From assembly GCF_000812465.1 (NCBI RefSeq), contig NZ_JWMA01000009.1:1-55270 (forward strand): 55,270 nucleotides of DNA, given 5' to 3'. Below, one piece after another: positions 35,697 through 45,177 of the stretch. The first letter of the stretch is position 1. Each line of letters begins with the position of its first letter. The stretch is from Cupriavidus sp. IDO. Its GTDB lineage: Bacteria > Pseudomonadota > Gammaproteobacteria > Burkholderiales > Burkholderiaceae. The notes beneath the pieces were generated by a model. The model was not told the DNA's origin. It was given only the letters and a program-made list of their open reading frames with translations, and did no database searches. The position numbers and the translations under genes are program-made.

Positions 35697-35875
35697 GGCT
35701 AGCGGCGGTCGCCGACCACAATGGCGCGCGTAAAGTCCTCAATGTTGTTAAGTAGGGCGTCGAGCGCCTGCCCGGCGCCATCGACGTCGCCGCGCAATGG
35801 CGGCGTAGGCAGCGTGGGGCAGGCCCCGACCTCGAGGCGCGTTCTTGTCAGTCTCGCGCGCAGGCTGAAATTTCC
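35697..35875 (-). pseudogene. Possible C-terminal gene fragment
   Basis: The minus strand reads about 58 codons without a stop, ending at a TAG near 35700. The peptide has natural composition, for example GQALDALLNNIEDFTRAIVV, but no start and an upstream in-frame TGA. It may be the tail of a lost gene. No family was recognised. Confidence 0.25.
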
Positions 35876-36007
35876 CCCGCCGGGCGCCCCCGATCAAACA
35901 GAGTCGAACTGCGCCGTCGGGATGCACCGTATGTGACGGCCCTCTGTGAGTCGCCTTGGCGGTGGCCGGCAGATTCCCGGGCGAGCTCAGAAATACACCG
36001 CGTGCCG

Positions 36008-36289
36008 TTACAACAATTCCCATGGTGAGTGCTGTTGCGCAACTCTTTCGCAGAGCATCGCAACTTCCTTATCCACCGCATAAAGAAATAGCAACTCATT
36101 CTCCGAGCAATTACGCGTCCTCTGCCAGATCTTCGATTTCACTAACGGATCCTTGTCAGCATCATTTGGTATGGCGTCGGCTTCGTAAATGAATGTTCGA
36201 ATATCTCTAGAGAGAACCCTTGCTTTTGCTGTTGCATGCTGGCCACCAAACACATAAGCGGCGAACTTTATCTTTCCAAGAAAACTCAC
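36008..36289 (-). CDS. Small hypothetical protein
   Basis: A 93-residue soluble-looking protein with a GTG start at 36289 and AGGTGG about 9 bases upstream. Its base composition is lower in GC than the neighbours, and the protein has a balanced mix of charged residues (for example SRDIRTFIYEADAIPND), so it may be a real horizontally acquired gene. I do not recognise a family. No partner gene is adjacent; it lies in a degraded stretch between the cupredoxin and oxalate genes. Confidence 0.45.
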   Translation of the reverse strand: MSFLGKIKFAAYVFGGQHATAKARVLSRDIRTFIYEADAIPNDADKDPLVKSKIWQRTRNCSENELLFLYAVDKEVAMLCERVAQQHSPWELL

Positions 36290-37157
36290 TTACAACCACC
36301 TTTGGCTACCGAGCATGGAGGGCAATTGGCGCCGGTAGCAGACACACAATTACCAAGATCGAATTCCCACCAGATCGCATTAAGTGCTTGACGCGGGTAC
36401 CAAGACCGTTGTTCTGATCGCTCCAAGAGCGCTATCGCAAGCGCAAAGGCTTCCGCGAGCTGCTGGCGGCTTCGCTACGCCGAGGCACATTGAGGGGCAC
36501 TCCCCCTGGTGGAGGTGAGACTCGTCCTGACCCGCGGCGTGCGTCTCGTAACCAGTCGATCCCTTGGACCCAATATACGGTCTTCGCTGCTTACTTGATT
36601 TGCATTGCACGCAGTCGACTTTGCATTTGATGCCGTGTGGATGTTGCGCCCCCACGGCACTGTCTCGTCAGCCACGAGTCTCCGTCGCGCAGTATCCGCC
36701 ACGCCGCGCCGTTATCTGGCCGCCATCTCTCCAAGACGAGTGCTGAATCGGTTGCCATGAATTGCCCCGGCGGGACGTTCATCTGGCCCGCGGTCACGTC
36801 GAGGTCCGCAGTGCAATAACCAAGCCCGTTTTGACTGACTTGAACGGTTCATAGTGCCAGGTTCTTGATGATAGCTGGCGGGGCGAAGGACGGCTATTAC
36901 ATGAATCTCGAAAGCCAATCCCTACAGGATTCCAAGAAGGAGTCGATTTCCGCAATCGACCGGTTCGTCAATACTTGGATCAACGATGTCTCCGCGTTCG
37001 CGGCCATCGTTCAGCTTTTGGCCAGCTCCTGTGAGCATACCGGGCATTACGTTCTAACGATTCTCGCACTGCAGCCAATCACAGGAACGCCTCGCAGATG
37101 GTCGCGATGCGCAAAGGCCAATGAGTATCCAACCAGGCATAAATTAAGGAATGTGTC
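36290..37157. other. Degraded region upstream of oxalate cluster
   Basis: About 870 bases with no gene I can support. Several short open frames occur on both strands, with one plus-strand frame from 36901 (MNLESQSLQDSKKESISA) being protein-like for about 60 codons before losing its character. Composition changes within the stretch suggest joined fragments. The promoter of oxc must lie near the right end. Confidence 0.5.
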
Positions 37158-38936
37158 ATGCTAGACCTCGACGAAGACCAACGCGCAACCCGCAGCGCAC
37201 AAGGTAACCTGCAGCGCTCCGCTGCAGAAGACCCACTGCAACAAAAGACAGAGATGATCGACGGGTTTCATCTCGTCATCGATGCACTGAAGCTGAACGG
37301 TATCGAGAACATTTACGGCTTGCCCGGCATCCCGGTTACCGACTTGGCGCGTCTCGCGCAGGCCGAAGGCATGCGCGTCATCAGCTTTCGTCATGAGCAG
37401 AACGCAGGCAACGCAGCCGCGATTTCCGGCTTTATCAGCAAGAAGCCTGGAATTTGCTTGACCGTGTCCGCCCCTGGCTTCCTGAACGGCCTCACGGCGT
37501 TGGCCAACGCGACCACGAACTGCTTTCCGATGATCCTAATCAGCGGCTCGAGCGAGCGCGAGATCGTCGACTTGCAGCAGGGCGATTACGAAGAGATGGA
37601 TCAGCTCGCCATCGCCAGGCCGCACGCAAAGGCCGCCTTCCGCGTGCTGCACGCTGAAGACATCGGCGTCGGCGTCGCGCGGGCTATTCGCGCTGCCGTA
37701 TCGGGCCGTCCCGGTGGCGTCTACCTCGACCTGCCGGCGAAGCTGCTGGCGCAGGCAATCGACGCCGAAAAGGGCCGCAAGTCGTTGATCAAGGTGGTCG
37801 ATCCGGCGCCGCGTCAGCTGCCCGCTCCCGAATCGGTCAAGCGTGCTGTCGACCTGCTGAAAAGCGCAAAGCGTCCGCTGATCCTGCTCGGCAAGGGTGC
37901 GGCGTACGCGCAAGCCGACGCCCAGATTCATGAGCTCGTCGAAAAGACCGGCATTCCCTATCTGCCGATGTCGATGGCCAAGGGTCTCTTGCCCGACACT
38001 CATCCGCAATCGGCGTCGGCCGCGCGTTCGTTCGTGCTGGCGGAGTCCGACGTTGTGATGCTCGTAGGCGCGCGCCTGAACTGGCTGCTCGCGCACGGCA
38101 AGGGCAAGACCTGGGGCAAGCCGAAGCAGTTCATCCAGATCGACATCGCACCGACGGAAATCGACAGCAATGTCGCTGTTGCTGCGCCTGTCATTGGTGA
38201 TATCGGTTCGTGCGTCTCGGCGATGCTCGGCGAGCTCGGCTCGAGCTTCCCGAAGCCCAGCGCCGAATGGCTGGATGCCGTGGGCGAGCGCAAGGACAAG
38301 AACCTGGCGAAGATGGCAGAGACGCTCGCCAAGGATCCGACACCAATGAGCTTCCACAGCGCGCTTCGCGTGCTGAAGGATGTTATCGAGGCGAATCCGG
38401 GCATCTCGCTCGTGAACGAAGGTGCCAACACGCTTGATTTTGCACGTGCGGTCATCGACATGTACGAGCCGCGCAAGCGCCTAGACGTCGGCACGTGGGG
38501 CGTCATGGGCGTCGGGATGGGCTATGCCGTGGGCGCGGCGATCGTGACCGGCAAGCCGGTGCTCGCGGTCTGCGGCGACAGCGCGTTCGGCTTTTCCGGT
38601 ATGGAGATCGAAACGATCTGCCGTTATGACCTGCCGGTTTGCACGGTCGTCTTCAACAACAACGGCGTGTATCACGGCACGGATGTGAATCCATCCGGAA
38701 CCAGGGATGTAGCCCCGACCGTGTTCGTCAAGAATGCGCGCTACGACAAGCTGATCGAGGCGTTCGGTGGCATCGGCTACCACGCCACGACGACGGCTGA
38801 GCTCAAAAAGGCGGTGAACGAAGCGCTCAGGCTCGGCAAGCCAGCCCTCATCAACGCCGTCATCGATGAATCCGCCGGCACTGAAAGCGGCCGCTTGACG
38901 AACCTCAATCCGCACAGCTCGGCGAAACAGGACTAA
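37158..38936 (+). CDS. oxc: Oxalyl-CoA decarboxylase
   Basis: A 592-residue thiamine diphosphate enzyme that converts oxalyl-CoA to formyl-CoA and CO2. The N-terminal pyrimidine-binding domain starts at [20 protein letters not shown] (about residues 35-54) and carries [15 protein letters not shown] with the activating glutamate. The central domain has [17 protein letters not shown]. The C-terminal TPP motif is [17 protein letters not shown] near residue 473 through NNNGVYHG, with GDS instead of GDG as in known Oxc. It is about 25 residues longer than the Oxalobacter enzyme because of an N-terminal leader. The ATG at 37158 follows AAGGA by seven bases. It heads the oxc-frc-oxlT cluster. Confidence 0.95.
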   Translation: MLDLDEDQRATRSAQGNLQRSAAEDPLQQKTEMIDGFHLVIDALKLNGIENIYGLPGIPVTDLARLAQAEGMRVISFRHEQNAGNAAAISGFISKKPGICLTVSAPGFLNGLTALANATTNCFPMILISGSSEREIVDLQQGDYEEMDQLAIARPHAKAAFRVLHAEDIGVGVARAIRAAVSGRPGGVYLDLPAKLLAQAIDAEKGRKSLIKVVDPAPRQLPAPESVKRAVDLLKSAKRPLILLGKGAAYAQADAQIHELVEKTGIPYLPMSMAKGLLPDTHPQSASAARSFVLAESDVVMLVGARLNWLLAHGKGKTWGKPKQFIQIDIAPTEIDSNVAVAAPVIGDIGSCVSAMLGELGSSFPKPSAEWLDAVGERKDKNLAKMAETLAKDPTPMSFHSALRVLKDVIEANPGISLVNEGANTLDFARAVIDMYEPRKRLDVGTWGVMGVGMGYAVGAAIVTGKPVLAVCGDSAFGFSGMEIETICRYDLPVCTVVFNNNGVYHGTDVNPSGTRDVAPTVFVKNARYDKLIEAFGGIGYHATTTAELKKAVNEALRLGKPALINAVIDESAGTESGRLTNLNPHSSAKQD

Positions 38937-38976
38937 ATCCCCTGATCACCCCCCTTATATTCTCCGGAGAACGAAA

Positions 38977-40227
38977 GTGAAACTCCCACTGAAAGAAATC
39001 AAGATCATCGACTTCACGCATGTTCAGGCGGGCCCCGCCTGCACGCAACTGCTCGCCTGGTTCGGCGCCGACGTGATCAAGGTCGAGCGTCCCGGCTCGG
39101 GAGACGTGACGCGCAATCAGCTGCGCGATATCCCCGAGGCCGACGCGCTTTACTTCACCATGCTCAATAGCAACAAGCGTTCGCTGACGCTCGACACGAA
39201 GACAGCGGAAGGCAAGGAAGTCCTCGAGAAGCTGATCCGCGAATCGGACGTGCTCGTCGAGAACTTCGGTCCTGGCGCGCTCGACCGGATGGGCTTCTCG
39301 TGGGAGCGTATCAACGAGCTCAATCCGAAGATGATCGTGGCCTCGGTGAAGGGCTTTTCCGAAGGCCATCACTACTCGGATCTGAAGGTCTACGAGAACG
39401 TCGCGCAGTGCGCGGGCGGCGCCGCTTCGACAACGGGTTTCTGGGACGGTCCGCCGACGGTGAGCGCGGCCGCGCTCGGCGACAGCAATACCGGCATGCA
39501 CCTCGCGATTGGCATCCTGACGGCGCTGATCGGACGCGACAAGACGGGCAAGGGGCAGAAGGTGGCCGTATCGATGCAAGACGCGGTGCTGAACCTGTGC
39601 CGAGTCAAGCTGCGCGACCAGCAGCGTCTCGAACGCGTCGGCTACCTCGAGGAGTATCCGCAGTATCCGCACGGCACATTCACCGATGTCGTGCCACGTG
39701 GCGGCAACGCGGGCGGCGGCGGGCAGCCGGGCTGGGTGCTCAAGTGCAAGGGATGGGAAACCGATCCGAACGCATATATCTACTTCACCATTCAGGGGCA
39801 AGCGTGGGAGCCGATCTGCCGCGCGCTCGGGCGGCCCGAATGGATCAACGATCCGGACTACAAGACGGCCCAGGCGCGTCAGCCCCATATCTTCGACATC
39901 TTTGCGAAGATCGAGGAGTGGCTCGCCGACAAGACGAAGTATGAGGCCGTCGATATTCTGCGCAAATTCGACATCCCGTGCGCTCCAGTGCTCAGCATGA
40001 AGGAGCTCGCCTACGACGAGTCGATGCGCAAGACGGGCTCGGTCGTCGAAGTGGACCACCCGGTGCGCGGCAAGTACCTGACGGTCGGCAGCCCGATCAA
40101 GTTCTCGGACATGAAGCCCGAGATTACGGGGTCGCCGCTCCTTGGTGAGCATACGGACGAGGTGCTTGCGCAGCTCGGCTACACGAAGGAGCAAATCGCC
40201 AGGATGCATGAGGCCAAAGCCGTTTGA
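38977..40227 (+). CDS. frc: Formyl-CoA:oxalate CoA-transferase
   Basis: A 416-residue class III CoA-transferase that moves CoA from formyl-CoA to oxalate, feeding Oxc. It matches the recalled Oxalobacter Frc at its functional residues: Gln17 in FTHVQAGP, Tyr59, Tyr139 and the catalytic Asp169 in [10 protein letters not shown]. The glycine loop [10 protein letters not shown] is present at residues 244-253. A loop just before it is about a dozen residues shorter than in Oxalobacter. It begins 41 bases after oxc. Together the two make the standard oxalate decarboxylation cycle, releasing formate. Confidence 0.95.
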   Translation: MKLPLKEIKIIDFTHVQAGPACTQLLAWFGADVIKVERPGSGDVTRNQLRDIPEADALYFTMLNSNKRSLTLDTKTAEGKEVLEKLIRESDVLVENFGPGALDRMGFSWERINELNPKMIVASVKGFSEGHHYSDLKVYENVAQCAGGAASTTGFWDGPPTVSAAALGDSNTGMHLAIGILTALIGRDKTGKGQKVAVSMQDAVLNLCRVKLRDQQRLERVGYLEEYPQYPHGTFTDVVPRGGNAGGGGQPGWVLKCKGWETDPNAYIYFTIQGQAWEPICRALGRPEWINDPDYKTAQARQPHIFDIFAKIEEWLADKTKYEAVDILRKFDIPCAPVLSMKELAYDESMRKTGSVVEVDHPVRGKYLTVGSPIKFSDMKPEITGSPLLGEHTDEVLAQLGYTKEQIARMHEAKAV

Positions 40228-40479
40228 CTGCGATACGCGTACCGGTACCGCTGCCGTATCAGCGGGTTGTCGACGACGCGGCGTCCGAGAGCGAGGCCGC
40301 GTCGCTTGCCGCCGCGCGGCGCGTTGCGACGGTGCTCGCCGGCGTCGCCGACGCTTCGGCCTGATCGTTTGCGGCGCTTTCGCTGGCGATCTTCGCCATT
40401 CAGGTAGCAGTACAGAGCAATTGGGGCCTTTGGCGGCCCACATGATCCGATCACCAATCAAATTCTTCGCGAGGATGCC
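40228..40479. other. Spacer between frc and oxlT
   Basis: About 250 bases. A TTG-initiated frame at 40224-40364 overlaps the frc stop and encodes a 46-residue Ala-rich peptide with strong GC3 codon bias; it may be a small protein or the tail of a lost gene. Composition becomes AT-richer from about 40400, ahead of oxlT. Confidence 0.4.
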
Positions 40480-41748
40480 GTGAATAATTCGCAGAAAGTT
40501 CAACCAGCCGGTTTGCTGGAAAATCGTTGGCTCTACCTAATATTAGCTGTTTTGCTGATGTGTATGGTCTCTGGTGTCCAGTATTCCTGGACTCTGTATG
40601 CGGCCCCGCTGCAAGGAAAGTTGGGGATTTCGCTTACTGCCGTGCAAATCGCGTTTACGTTGTCGCAAGTCATTCAAGCAGTTTCGCAACCAAGTGGCGG
40701 CATCGTCGTCGATAAATTCGGTCCTAAGGGTGCACTGATTATCAGCGGCATAATGGTTCTGGTTGGTTGGGCATTCATGGGGCAAGTTGATACTGCCCCA
40801 GCTCTGTACGCACTGTACGCATTGGCTGGTGCAGGCGTTGGTGTCGTCTATGGTACCGCGATAAATACAGCTAACCGTTGGTTCCCGGAGAAGCGCGGTA
40901 TGGCATCGGGATTCACAGCTGCCGGCTACGGTTTGGGTGTTCTGCCTTTCCTGCCACTGATTAGCGGCATGTTGAAGACACGCGGCGTTGGTCCTGCATT
41001 TGCGTACACAGGCTTGATCGAAGGTCTGATGATTATCGCAATCGCACTGATCATTAAGTTCCCGGGCGAACAGAAGGGTGTCAAACACGCTCCTCCGATT
41101 GTCACCGAAAAAGACTTCACTTCGGCTCAAATGCTGAAGACACCGCAGTTCTGGGTCCTGTGGTTGGCATTCTTCTCGGTAAACTTCGGTGGCATGCTCC
41201 TGGTTGCCAATAGTGCCCCCTTCGGTAAGAGCCTCGGTATCGCTGCTGGCACGCTAGCGATTGCAGTTTCGATCCAGAATCTATTCAACGGTGCCAGCCG
41301 TCCATTCTGGGGCGCTGTTTCGGATAAGATTGGCCGCTACAAGACGATGTCTATCGTATTTGGTGTCAATTGTATCATCCTGTTTTCGTTCCCAACAGTT
41401 GCAGCAATTTCGACAACAGCCTTTATCATCGTACTGGCGTTGACATTCTTTACTTGGGGTGGTTCCTACGCTCTTTTCCCACCTATAAATAGCGAGGTTT
41501 TTGGTACGGCCTTCTCGACTGAAAACTATGGCTTCTTCTTCGGAGCTAAGGCAATTTCATCTATCTTCGGTGGTGGTCTTGGCGCAGCGATTGCTACAAA
41601 ATTCGGCTGGAATACGGCGTTTATGATTACAGGTGCTACATCTTTCATCGCTTTCGCTATAGCAACATTTGTCATCCCCAAGATGGGTAAACCAGTAAAA
41701 AAGAATGGCAGCGTAGCTCCAGTTGAACAAGCCAATGCAATCCGTTGA
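40480..41748 (+). CDS. oxlT: Oxalate:formate antiporter (OxlT-type MFS)
   Basis: A 422-residue major facilitator with twelve predicted helices that would exchange external oxalate for internal formate. It closely follows the remembered Oxalobacter formigenes OxlT over its whole length, for example LLMCMVSGVQYSWTLYA near residue 25 and ASGFTAAGYGLGVLPFLPLI near 142. The two substrate-binding basic residues are kept: Arg274 (SRPFWG) and Lys357 (GAKAIS), equivalent to Arg272 and Lys355. The GTG start at 40480 follows GAGG by five bases. Its codons are clearly AT-richer than those of frc and the next gene, a sign of recent transfer from an Oxalobacter-like donor. Confidence 0.93.
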   Translation: MNNSQKVQPAGLLENRWLYLILAVLLMCMVSGVQYSWTLYAAPLQGKLGISLTAVQIAFTLSQVIQAVSQPSGGIVVDKFGPKGALIISGIMVLVGWAFMGQVDTAPALYALYALAGAGVGVVYGTAINTANRWFPEKRGMASGFTAAGYGLGVLPFLPLISGMLKTRGVGPAFAYTGLIEGLMIIAIALIIKFPGEQKGVKHAPPIVTEKDFTSAQMLKTPQFWVLWLAFFSVNFGGMLLVANSAPFGKSLGIAAGTLAIAVSIQNLFNGASRPFWGAVSDKIGRYKTMSIVFGVNCIILFSFPTVAAISTTAFIIVLALTFFTWGGSYALFPPINSEVFGTAFSTENYGFFFGAKAISSIFGGGLGAAIATKFGWNTAFMITGATSFIAFAIATFVIPKMGKPVKKNGSVAPVEQANAIR

Positions 41749-41764
41749 TAAAGGTAGCAAAATC

Positions 41765-42964
41765 ATGTCTTTTACTCATCGCAAGAACGCCGCCGGCCCC
41801 TTTGCCGGCCTGTTGGTAATCGACCTCACGCACGTGTTGAACGGCCCGTTCGGCACGACGATCCTGTGCGACCTGGGCGCGCGCGTGATTAAAGTGGAGC
41901 CGCCGGGGCACGGCGACGACACGCGCACCTACGGCCCGTACGTCGGCGAGCCGTACGTCGGCGACCAGTCGCTCTATTTCAGCTTCGTGAATCGCGGCAA
42001 AGAAAGCATCGTGCTCAACCTGAAAGACGACGCAGACCGCGAGATCTTTCTGAACATGGTCCGCAAGGCCGACGTGCTTGCCGAGAATTTCCGCCCTGGC
42101 ACGATGGCGCGACTCGGATTTTCGTACGAGGCGCTGGCCCAAATCAATCCGCGACTCGTCTACGCGTCGTCGTCGGGCTTCGGACAAACCGGGCCGCTGT
42201 CGACCTTCCCGGCATATGACACCATTGTTCAGGCGATGAGCGGCATCTTGGACGCAACGGGCTTTCCCGACGGCCCGCCGACGCGGGTCGGCACATCGCT
42301 CTCAGATCTGTGCGGTGGCGTCTTCATGTTTTGCGGCATTGCGAGTGCCCTATACGCGCGCGAGCGAACCGGCAAGGGCGCGCACGTCGACGTTGCGATG
42401 TTCGACGCGACGCTTTCCTTCCTCGAGCATGGCTTCATGTCGTACGTTGCGACCGGCCACGCGCCCGCGCGGATTGGCAATCGGCACCCGTACATGGCTC
42501 CGTTCGACGTTTTCGCCGCGGCGGACAAGCCGTTCGTCATCTGCTGCGGGAACGACCATCTGTTCGAGCTGCTGTGTACGGCAATCGGCCGGACGGAGCT
42601 TGCCGCCGACCCGCGCTTCGTGACCAACACCAGTCGCGTGGCGCACGAGCCCGAATTGAAGGTGGAACTCGAGTCGGTGCTCAAACGCCAAACCGCTGAA
42701 CATTGGCTTGAGGTGATCCACGCGGCCGGCGTACCGGTGGCACCGCTGCTGAACGTTGCCGAGGCGGCGCAGCTACCGCAGACCGAAGCGCGCAACATGT
42801 TCATCGAGGCAGGAGGGGTGCGGATGCCTGGCAATCCGGTGAAGATCAGCGGTTATCCCGACCCGAAGGTTCGCGCGGGGGCGCCGGCGCTCGACGAGCA
42901 CGGACCCGCGCTGCGCCACGAGTTCGGCGTGCAATCCGCGCTGCGGACGGGGACCGTGCGATGA
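41765..42964 (+). CDS. Class III CoA-transferase, probably oxalate-related
   Basis: A 399-residue CaiB/BaiF-family CoA-transferase from the ATG at 41765, just 16 bases after oxlT. It opens with LLVIDLTHVLNGPFGTTILCDLGARVIKVEPPGHGDD (split motif) and has the probable catalytic aspartate in GTSLSDLCGGVFMF near residue 182. It lacks the NAGGGGQPG glycine loop that distinguishes Frc, and looks more like succinyl-CoA- or acetyl-CoA:oxalate CoA-transferases of YfdE type. In this place it would prime the cycle by first forming oxalyl-CoA. A frame starting at 41723 overlaps oxlT and is less likely. Codon use is GC-rich again. Confidence 0.9.
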   Translation: MSFTHRKNAAGPFAGLLVIDLTHVLNGPFGTTILCDLGARVIKVEPPGHGDDTRTYGPYVGEPYVGDQSLYFSFVNRGKESIVLNLKDDADREIFLNMVRKADVLAENFRPGTMARLGFSYEALAQINPRLVYASSSGFGQTGPLSTFPAYDTIVQAMSGILDATGFPDGPPTRVGTSLSDLCGGVFMFCGIASALYARERTGKGAHVDVAMFDATLSFLEHGFMSYVATGHAPARIGNRHPYMAPFDVFAAADKPFVICCGNDHLFELLCTAIGRTELAADPRFVTNTSRVAHEPELKVELESVLKRQTAEHWLEVIHAAGVPVAPLLNVAEAAQLPQTEARNMFIEAGGVRMPGNPVKISGYPDPKVRAGAPALDEHGPALRHEFGVQSALRTGTVR

Positions 42965-43038
42965 GTGCGCCGACCGAACGTTCGCTGCTGGTTTCGCTCA
43001 GGCGCGTCGTTGGTCTATCGCTCGTCGCGGTAAGTTGA
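42961..43038 (+). pseudogene. Truncated ORF coupled to CoA-transferase
   Basis: An ATG overlaps the CoA-transferase stop as ATGA, the usual sign of translational coupling. The frame encodes only 25 residues (APTERSLLVSLRRVVGLSLV within it) before TGA. It looks like the N-terminus of a former next gene in the operon, cut by a rearrangement. Confidence 0.45.
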
Positions 43039-43271
43039 AGAAACGCTGATGCCGGGGCGTGCGTGCGTCAACCACAGCGTGGGCGCGGCAGGGGGCGCGA
43101 CCGTGGCTGATTGGCTTCGGTTTCCGCTTCTTCTGCCGGCCTGCGGCTCGTCTTTCCGGACCTCGATCTCCTGGCCAGGCAGCCTGGGATTGCCGGCACA
43201 GCTCGCCGAGAGCGCCAGTGCGCACGCCCAGGTTTCCACGTGTCATCATCCATACTCCATCATCTAAGGCG
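43039..43271. other. Spacer with no supported gene
   Basis: About 230 GC-rich bases between the truncated frame and the DUF1275 gene. Both strands have open frames but none with family features. Probably rearrangement debris. Confidence 0.4.
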
Positions 43272-43946
43272 ATGAACAATATTGAAGCGGCGAAAACGCA
43301 TCCCATTGTGGCAATCTTGCTTACTTTGAATGGCGGCTTTCTTGACGCATTTACCTATCTTGGCCACGGTAATGTATTCGCTAATTCGATGACCGGCAAT
43401 ATCGTGATGCTGGCCGTCAATCTTGCGGGTGGCGACATGCACCAGACACTGAGGCATATCTGGCCACTCATTGGTTTCGTATGCGGCATTTTCGCTGCGC
43501 GCCTACTGCAATTGATTGCCTGGCGCCACCCAAGCAGCCCTGCAATCATTTCACTGGTGTTCGAAATTGCGTTTCTGGCGCTCGCAGCGCTGAAGGAGCT
43601 GCCGGAATTCTGGCTGTTAGCAGGCGTTGCGTTCGTAGCGACGCAGCAATCGACGTTTTTCACGCATTCAGGAAATCAGACATACTCGTCGGTGATGACC
43701 ACCGGCAATCTGCGGCGTTGCCTCCAACTTCTTTTTGAGTCGACAATACCGCGGGTCAAGGCCGCAGGTTTGCGCGATGCCGCGGGCCTTGGTGCCATCA
43801 GTCTCAGTTTCGTGCTCGGCGCGTTGGCAGGCGGACTGATTACCCACCGCCTGCACGATGCGGCACTCTGGTTGCCAGCAGCACTGCTGCTGGCGGCGTT
43901 GGTCGAGATATACAGGCATGCTCGGGCTGCGTATGCGACACCATAG
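43272..43946 (+). CDS. DUF1275 (YoaK-type) membrane protein
   Basis: A 224-residue membrane protein with about six helices. The family signature runs LNGGFLDAFTYLGHGNVFANSMTGN near residues 15-39 (split motif), followed by FVATQQSTFF and SSVMTTGNLRR near residue 143. YoaK-type proteins are common but their transport or signalling role is not established. The ATG at 43272 gives the family N-terminus; a longer frame from 43059 starts in unrelated sequence. It stands alone between the oxalate cluster and the signalling genes. Confidence 0.88.
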   Translation: MNNIEAAKTHPIVAILLTLNGGFLDAFTYLGHGNVFANSMTGNIVMLAVNLAGGDMHQTLRHIWPLIGFVCGIFAARLLQLIAWRHPSSPAIISLVFEIAFLALAALKELPEFWLLAGVAFVATQQSTFFTHSGNQTYSSVMTTGNLRRCLQLLFESTIPRVKAAGLRDAAGLGAISLSFVLGALAGGLITHRLHDAALWLPAALLLAALVEIYRHARAAYATP

Positions 43947-44480
43947 CTGGTTGAGGCTTCGGTACGGACACGATTGCCGCTCAGCTTGCGAATGACCCTG
44001 CCGTTGAGGCGATCTGGTGCTGAATATCTCCACTGAGGCGCTGCGAATTGTCAAAGGTGCGGTCTCGGCGGACGTGCTCGCGAAAGTCACATTAGCCCAC
44101 GGGCCTGCCTGCCGCTTTCCAGGAGTGGCATTCAACCGTGCATCGCTGGATCCTCAAAGCTGTTGCCGGTGCTAAGAAGGAATTTCTTTGCCGTAAGCGG
44201 CCCTCGCGGGTTAATCGACAACGACTCGCAAATCCCCGCAATCACCGAAGGGATATCGCCGCTGGCAGTGATGAAGGGATTGCTTGAATGCACCTGCGAC
44301 CGTGTCCCGGACTACATAAACATGTAGTTTCCCAGCCGAGCACACCCTTGTAGGCTTTCCACGGTAGCGCTTCTCCCTGAGCGCGAAATTCTGATGGGAT
44401 GTGTCCGACGCCGACAATGGCAGACGGGAGATCGGGTTCCCTTGCATTGCCGTTTGCGACAAACGTTGGAGGGACAAGGC
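43947..44480. other. Intergenic region with response-regulator palindrome
   Basis: About 530 bases. The left half reads as possible gene debris (one open stretch near 44020-44160, no family). The right half has ACTACAT-AAAC-ATGTAGT (44311-44328), a perfect 7-bp-arm dyad 153 bases before the NarL-type regulator gene, a plausible autoregulatory binding site. Confidence 0.5.
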
Positions 44481-45131
44481 ATGATTCGCGTATTGATCGC
44501 CGATGACCACGCATTGATGCGTGAGGGCCTGCGGCATATCCTTGAGAAGGCAACCGGATTCCACGTAGTAGGCGAAGCGGCTGACGGTTCTGCGGCATTG
44601 CACCTTGGGCGCACCACGCCTGCGCAGGTCATGCTGGTGGACCTGTCAATGCCAGGACGCAATGGCCTCGAAGTCGTGCGCCAATTGAAGAAGGAAAATG
44701 TGCCCGTGCGAACGATCGTGTTGACCATGCACGGCGAGCACCAGTACGCCGAACGTGCGTTCAAGTGCGGCGCGCGGGGCTATCTGACCAAGGAGAGCGC
44801 AATGACGGATCTGGTCACTGCGATCACCAAAGTCGCCAGTGGCGGCGTCTATCTGAGCCCAGCCATGGCCGAGCGCGTAGCCGGCAACCTTGACCGCGAC
44901 GCGGAGGCTTTGCCGCACGAGCAGCTATCAGATCGTGAGTTCGACGTCTTCAGGCGGCTTGTCAATGGTGAGACGGTCTCGGAGATCGCAAACGGGCTGT
45001 GCATCAACTCCAAAACGGTCAGTACCTACAAGATGCGGATTCATCAGAAGATGCAGATGAGCAACGACGTCGCGCTCATTCGTTACGCGTTGAAAAACGG
45101 CCTGTGCAGCGACCCAGGTGAAGACGCGTAA
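44481..45131 (+). CDS. NarL/FixJ-type response regulator
   Basis: A 216-residue response regulator from the ATG at 44481, preceded by GGAGGGAC. The receiver domain (1-120) has IADDH near the start, the phospho-aspartate in MLVDLSMPGRNG at about residue 54, and the lysine in GARGYLTKESA near 102. The LuxR-type HTH (about 148-205) includes LSDREFDVFRRLVNGETVSEIA. It is the first gene of a signalling cluster and probably the output of the HisKA_3 kinase encoded at its end. The next kinase starts 46 bases after its stop. Confidence 0.92.
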   Translation: MIRVLIADDHALMREGLRHILEKATGFHVVGEAADGSAALHLGRTTPAQVMLVDLSMPGRNGLEVVRQLKKENVPVRTIVLTMHGEHQYAERAFKCGARGYLTKESAMTDLVTAITKVASGGVYLSPAMAERVAGNLDRDAEALPHEQLSDREFDVFRRLVNGETVSEIANGLCINSKTVSTYKMRIHQKMQMSNDVALIRYALKNGLCSDPGEDA

Positions 45132-45177
45132 GCGTCGCTTTCCGCGGAAACGCAAAGAGATGTTGCCGGGAGGCCGG

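Noticed and set aside
36591..36797. Minus-strand frame resembling a DUF4440/SnoaL-like fragment
   Set aside because: Only a vague likeness over about 40 codons, without a start signal or supporting neighbours.
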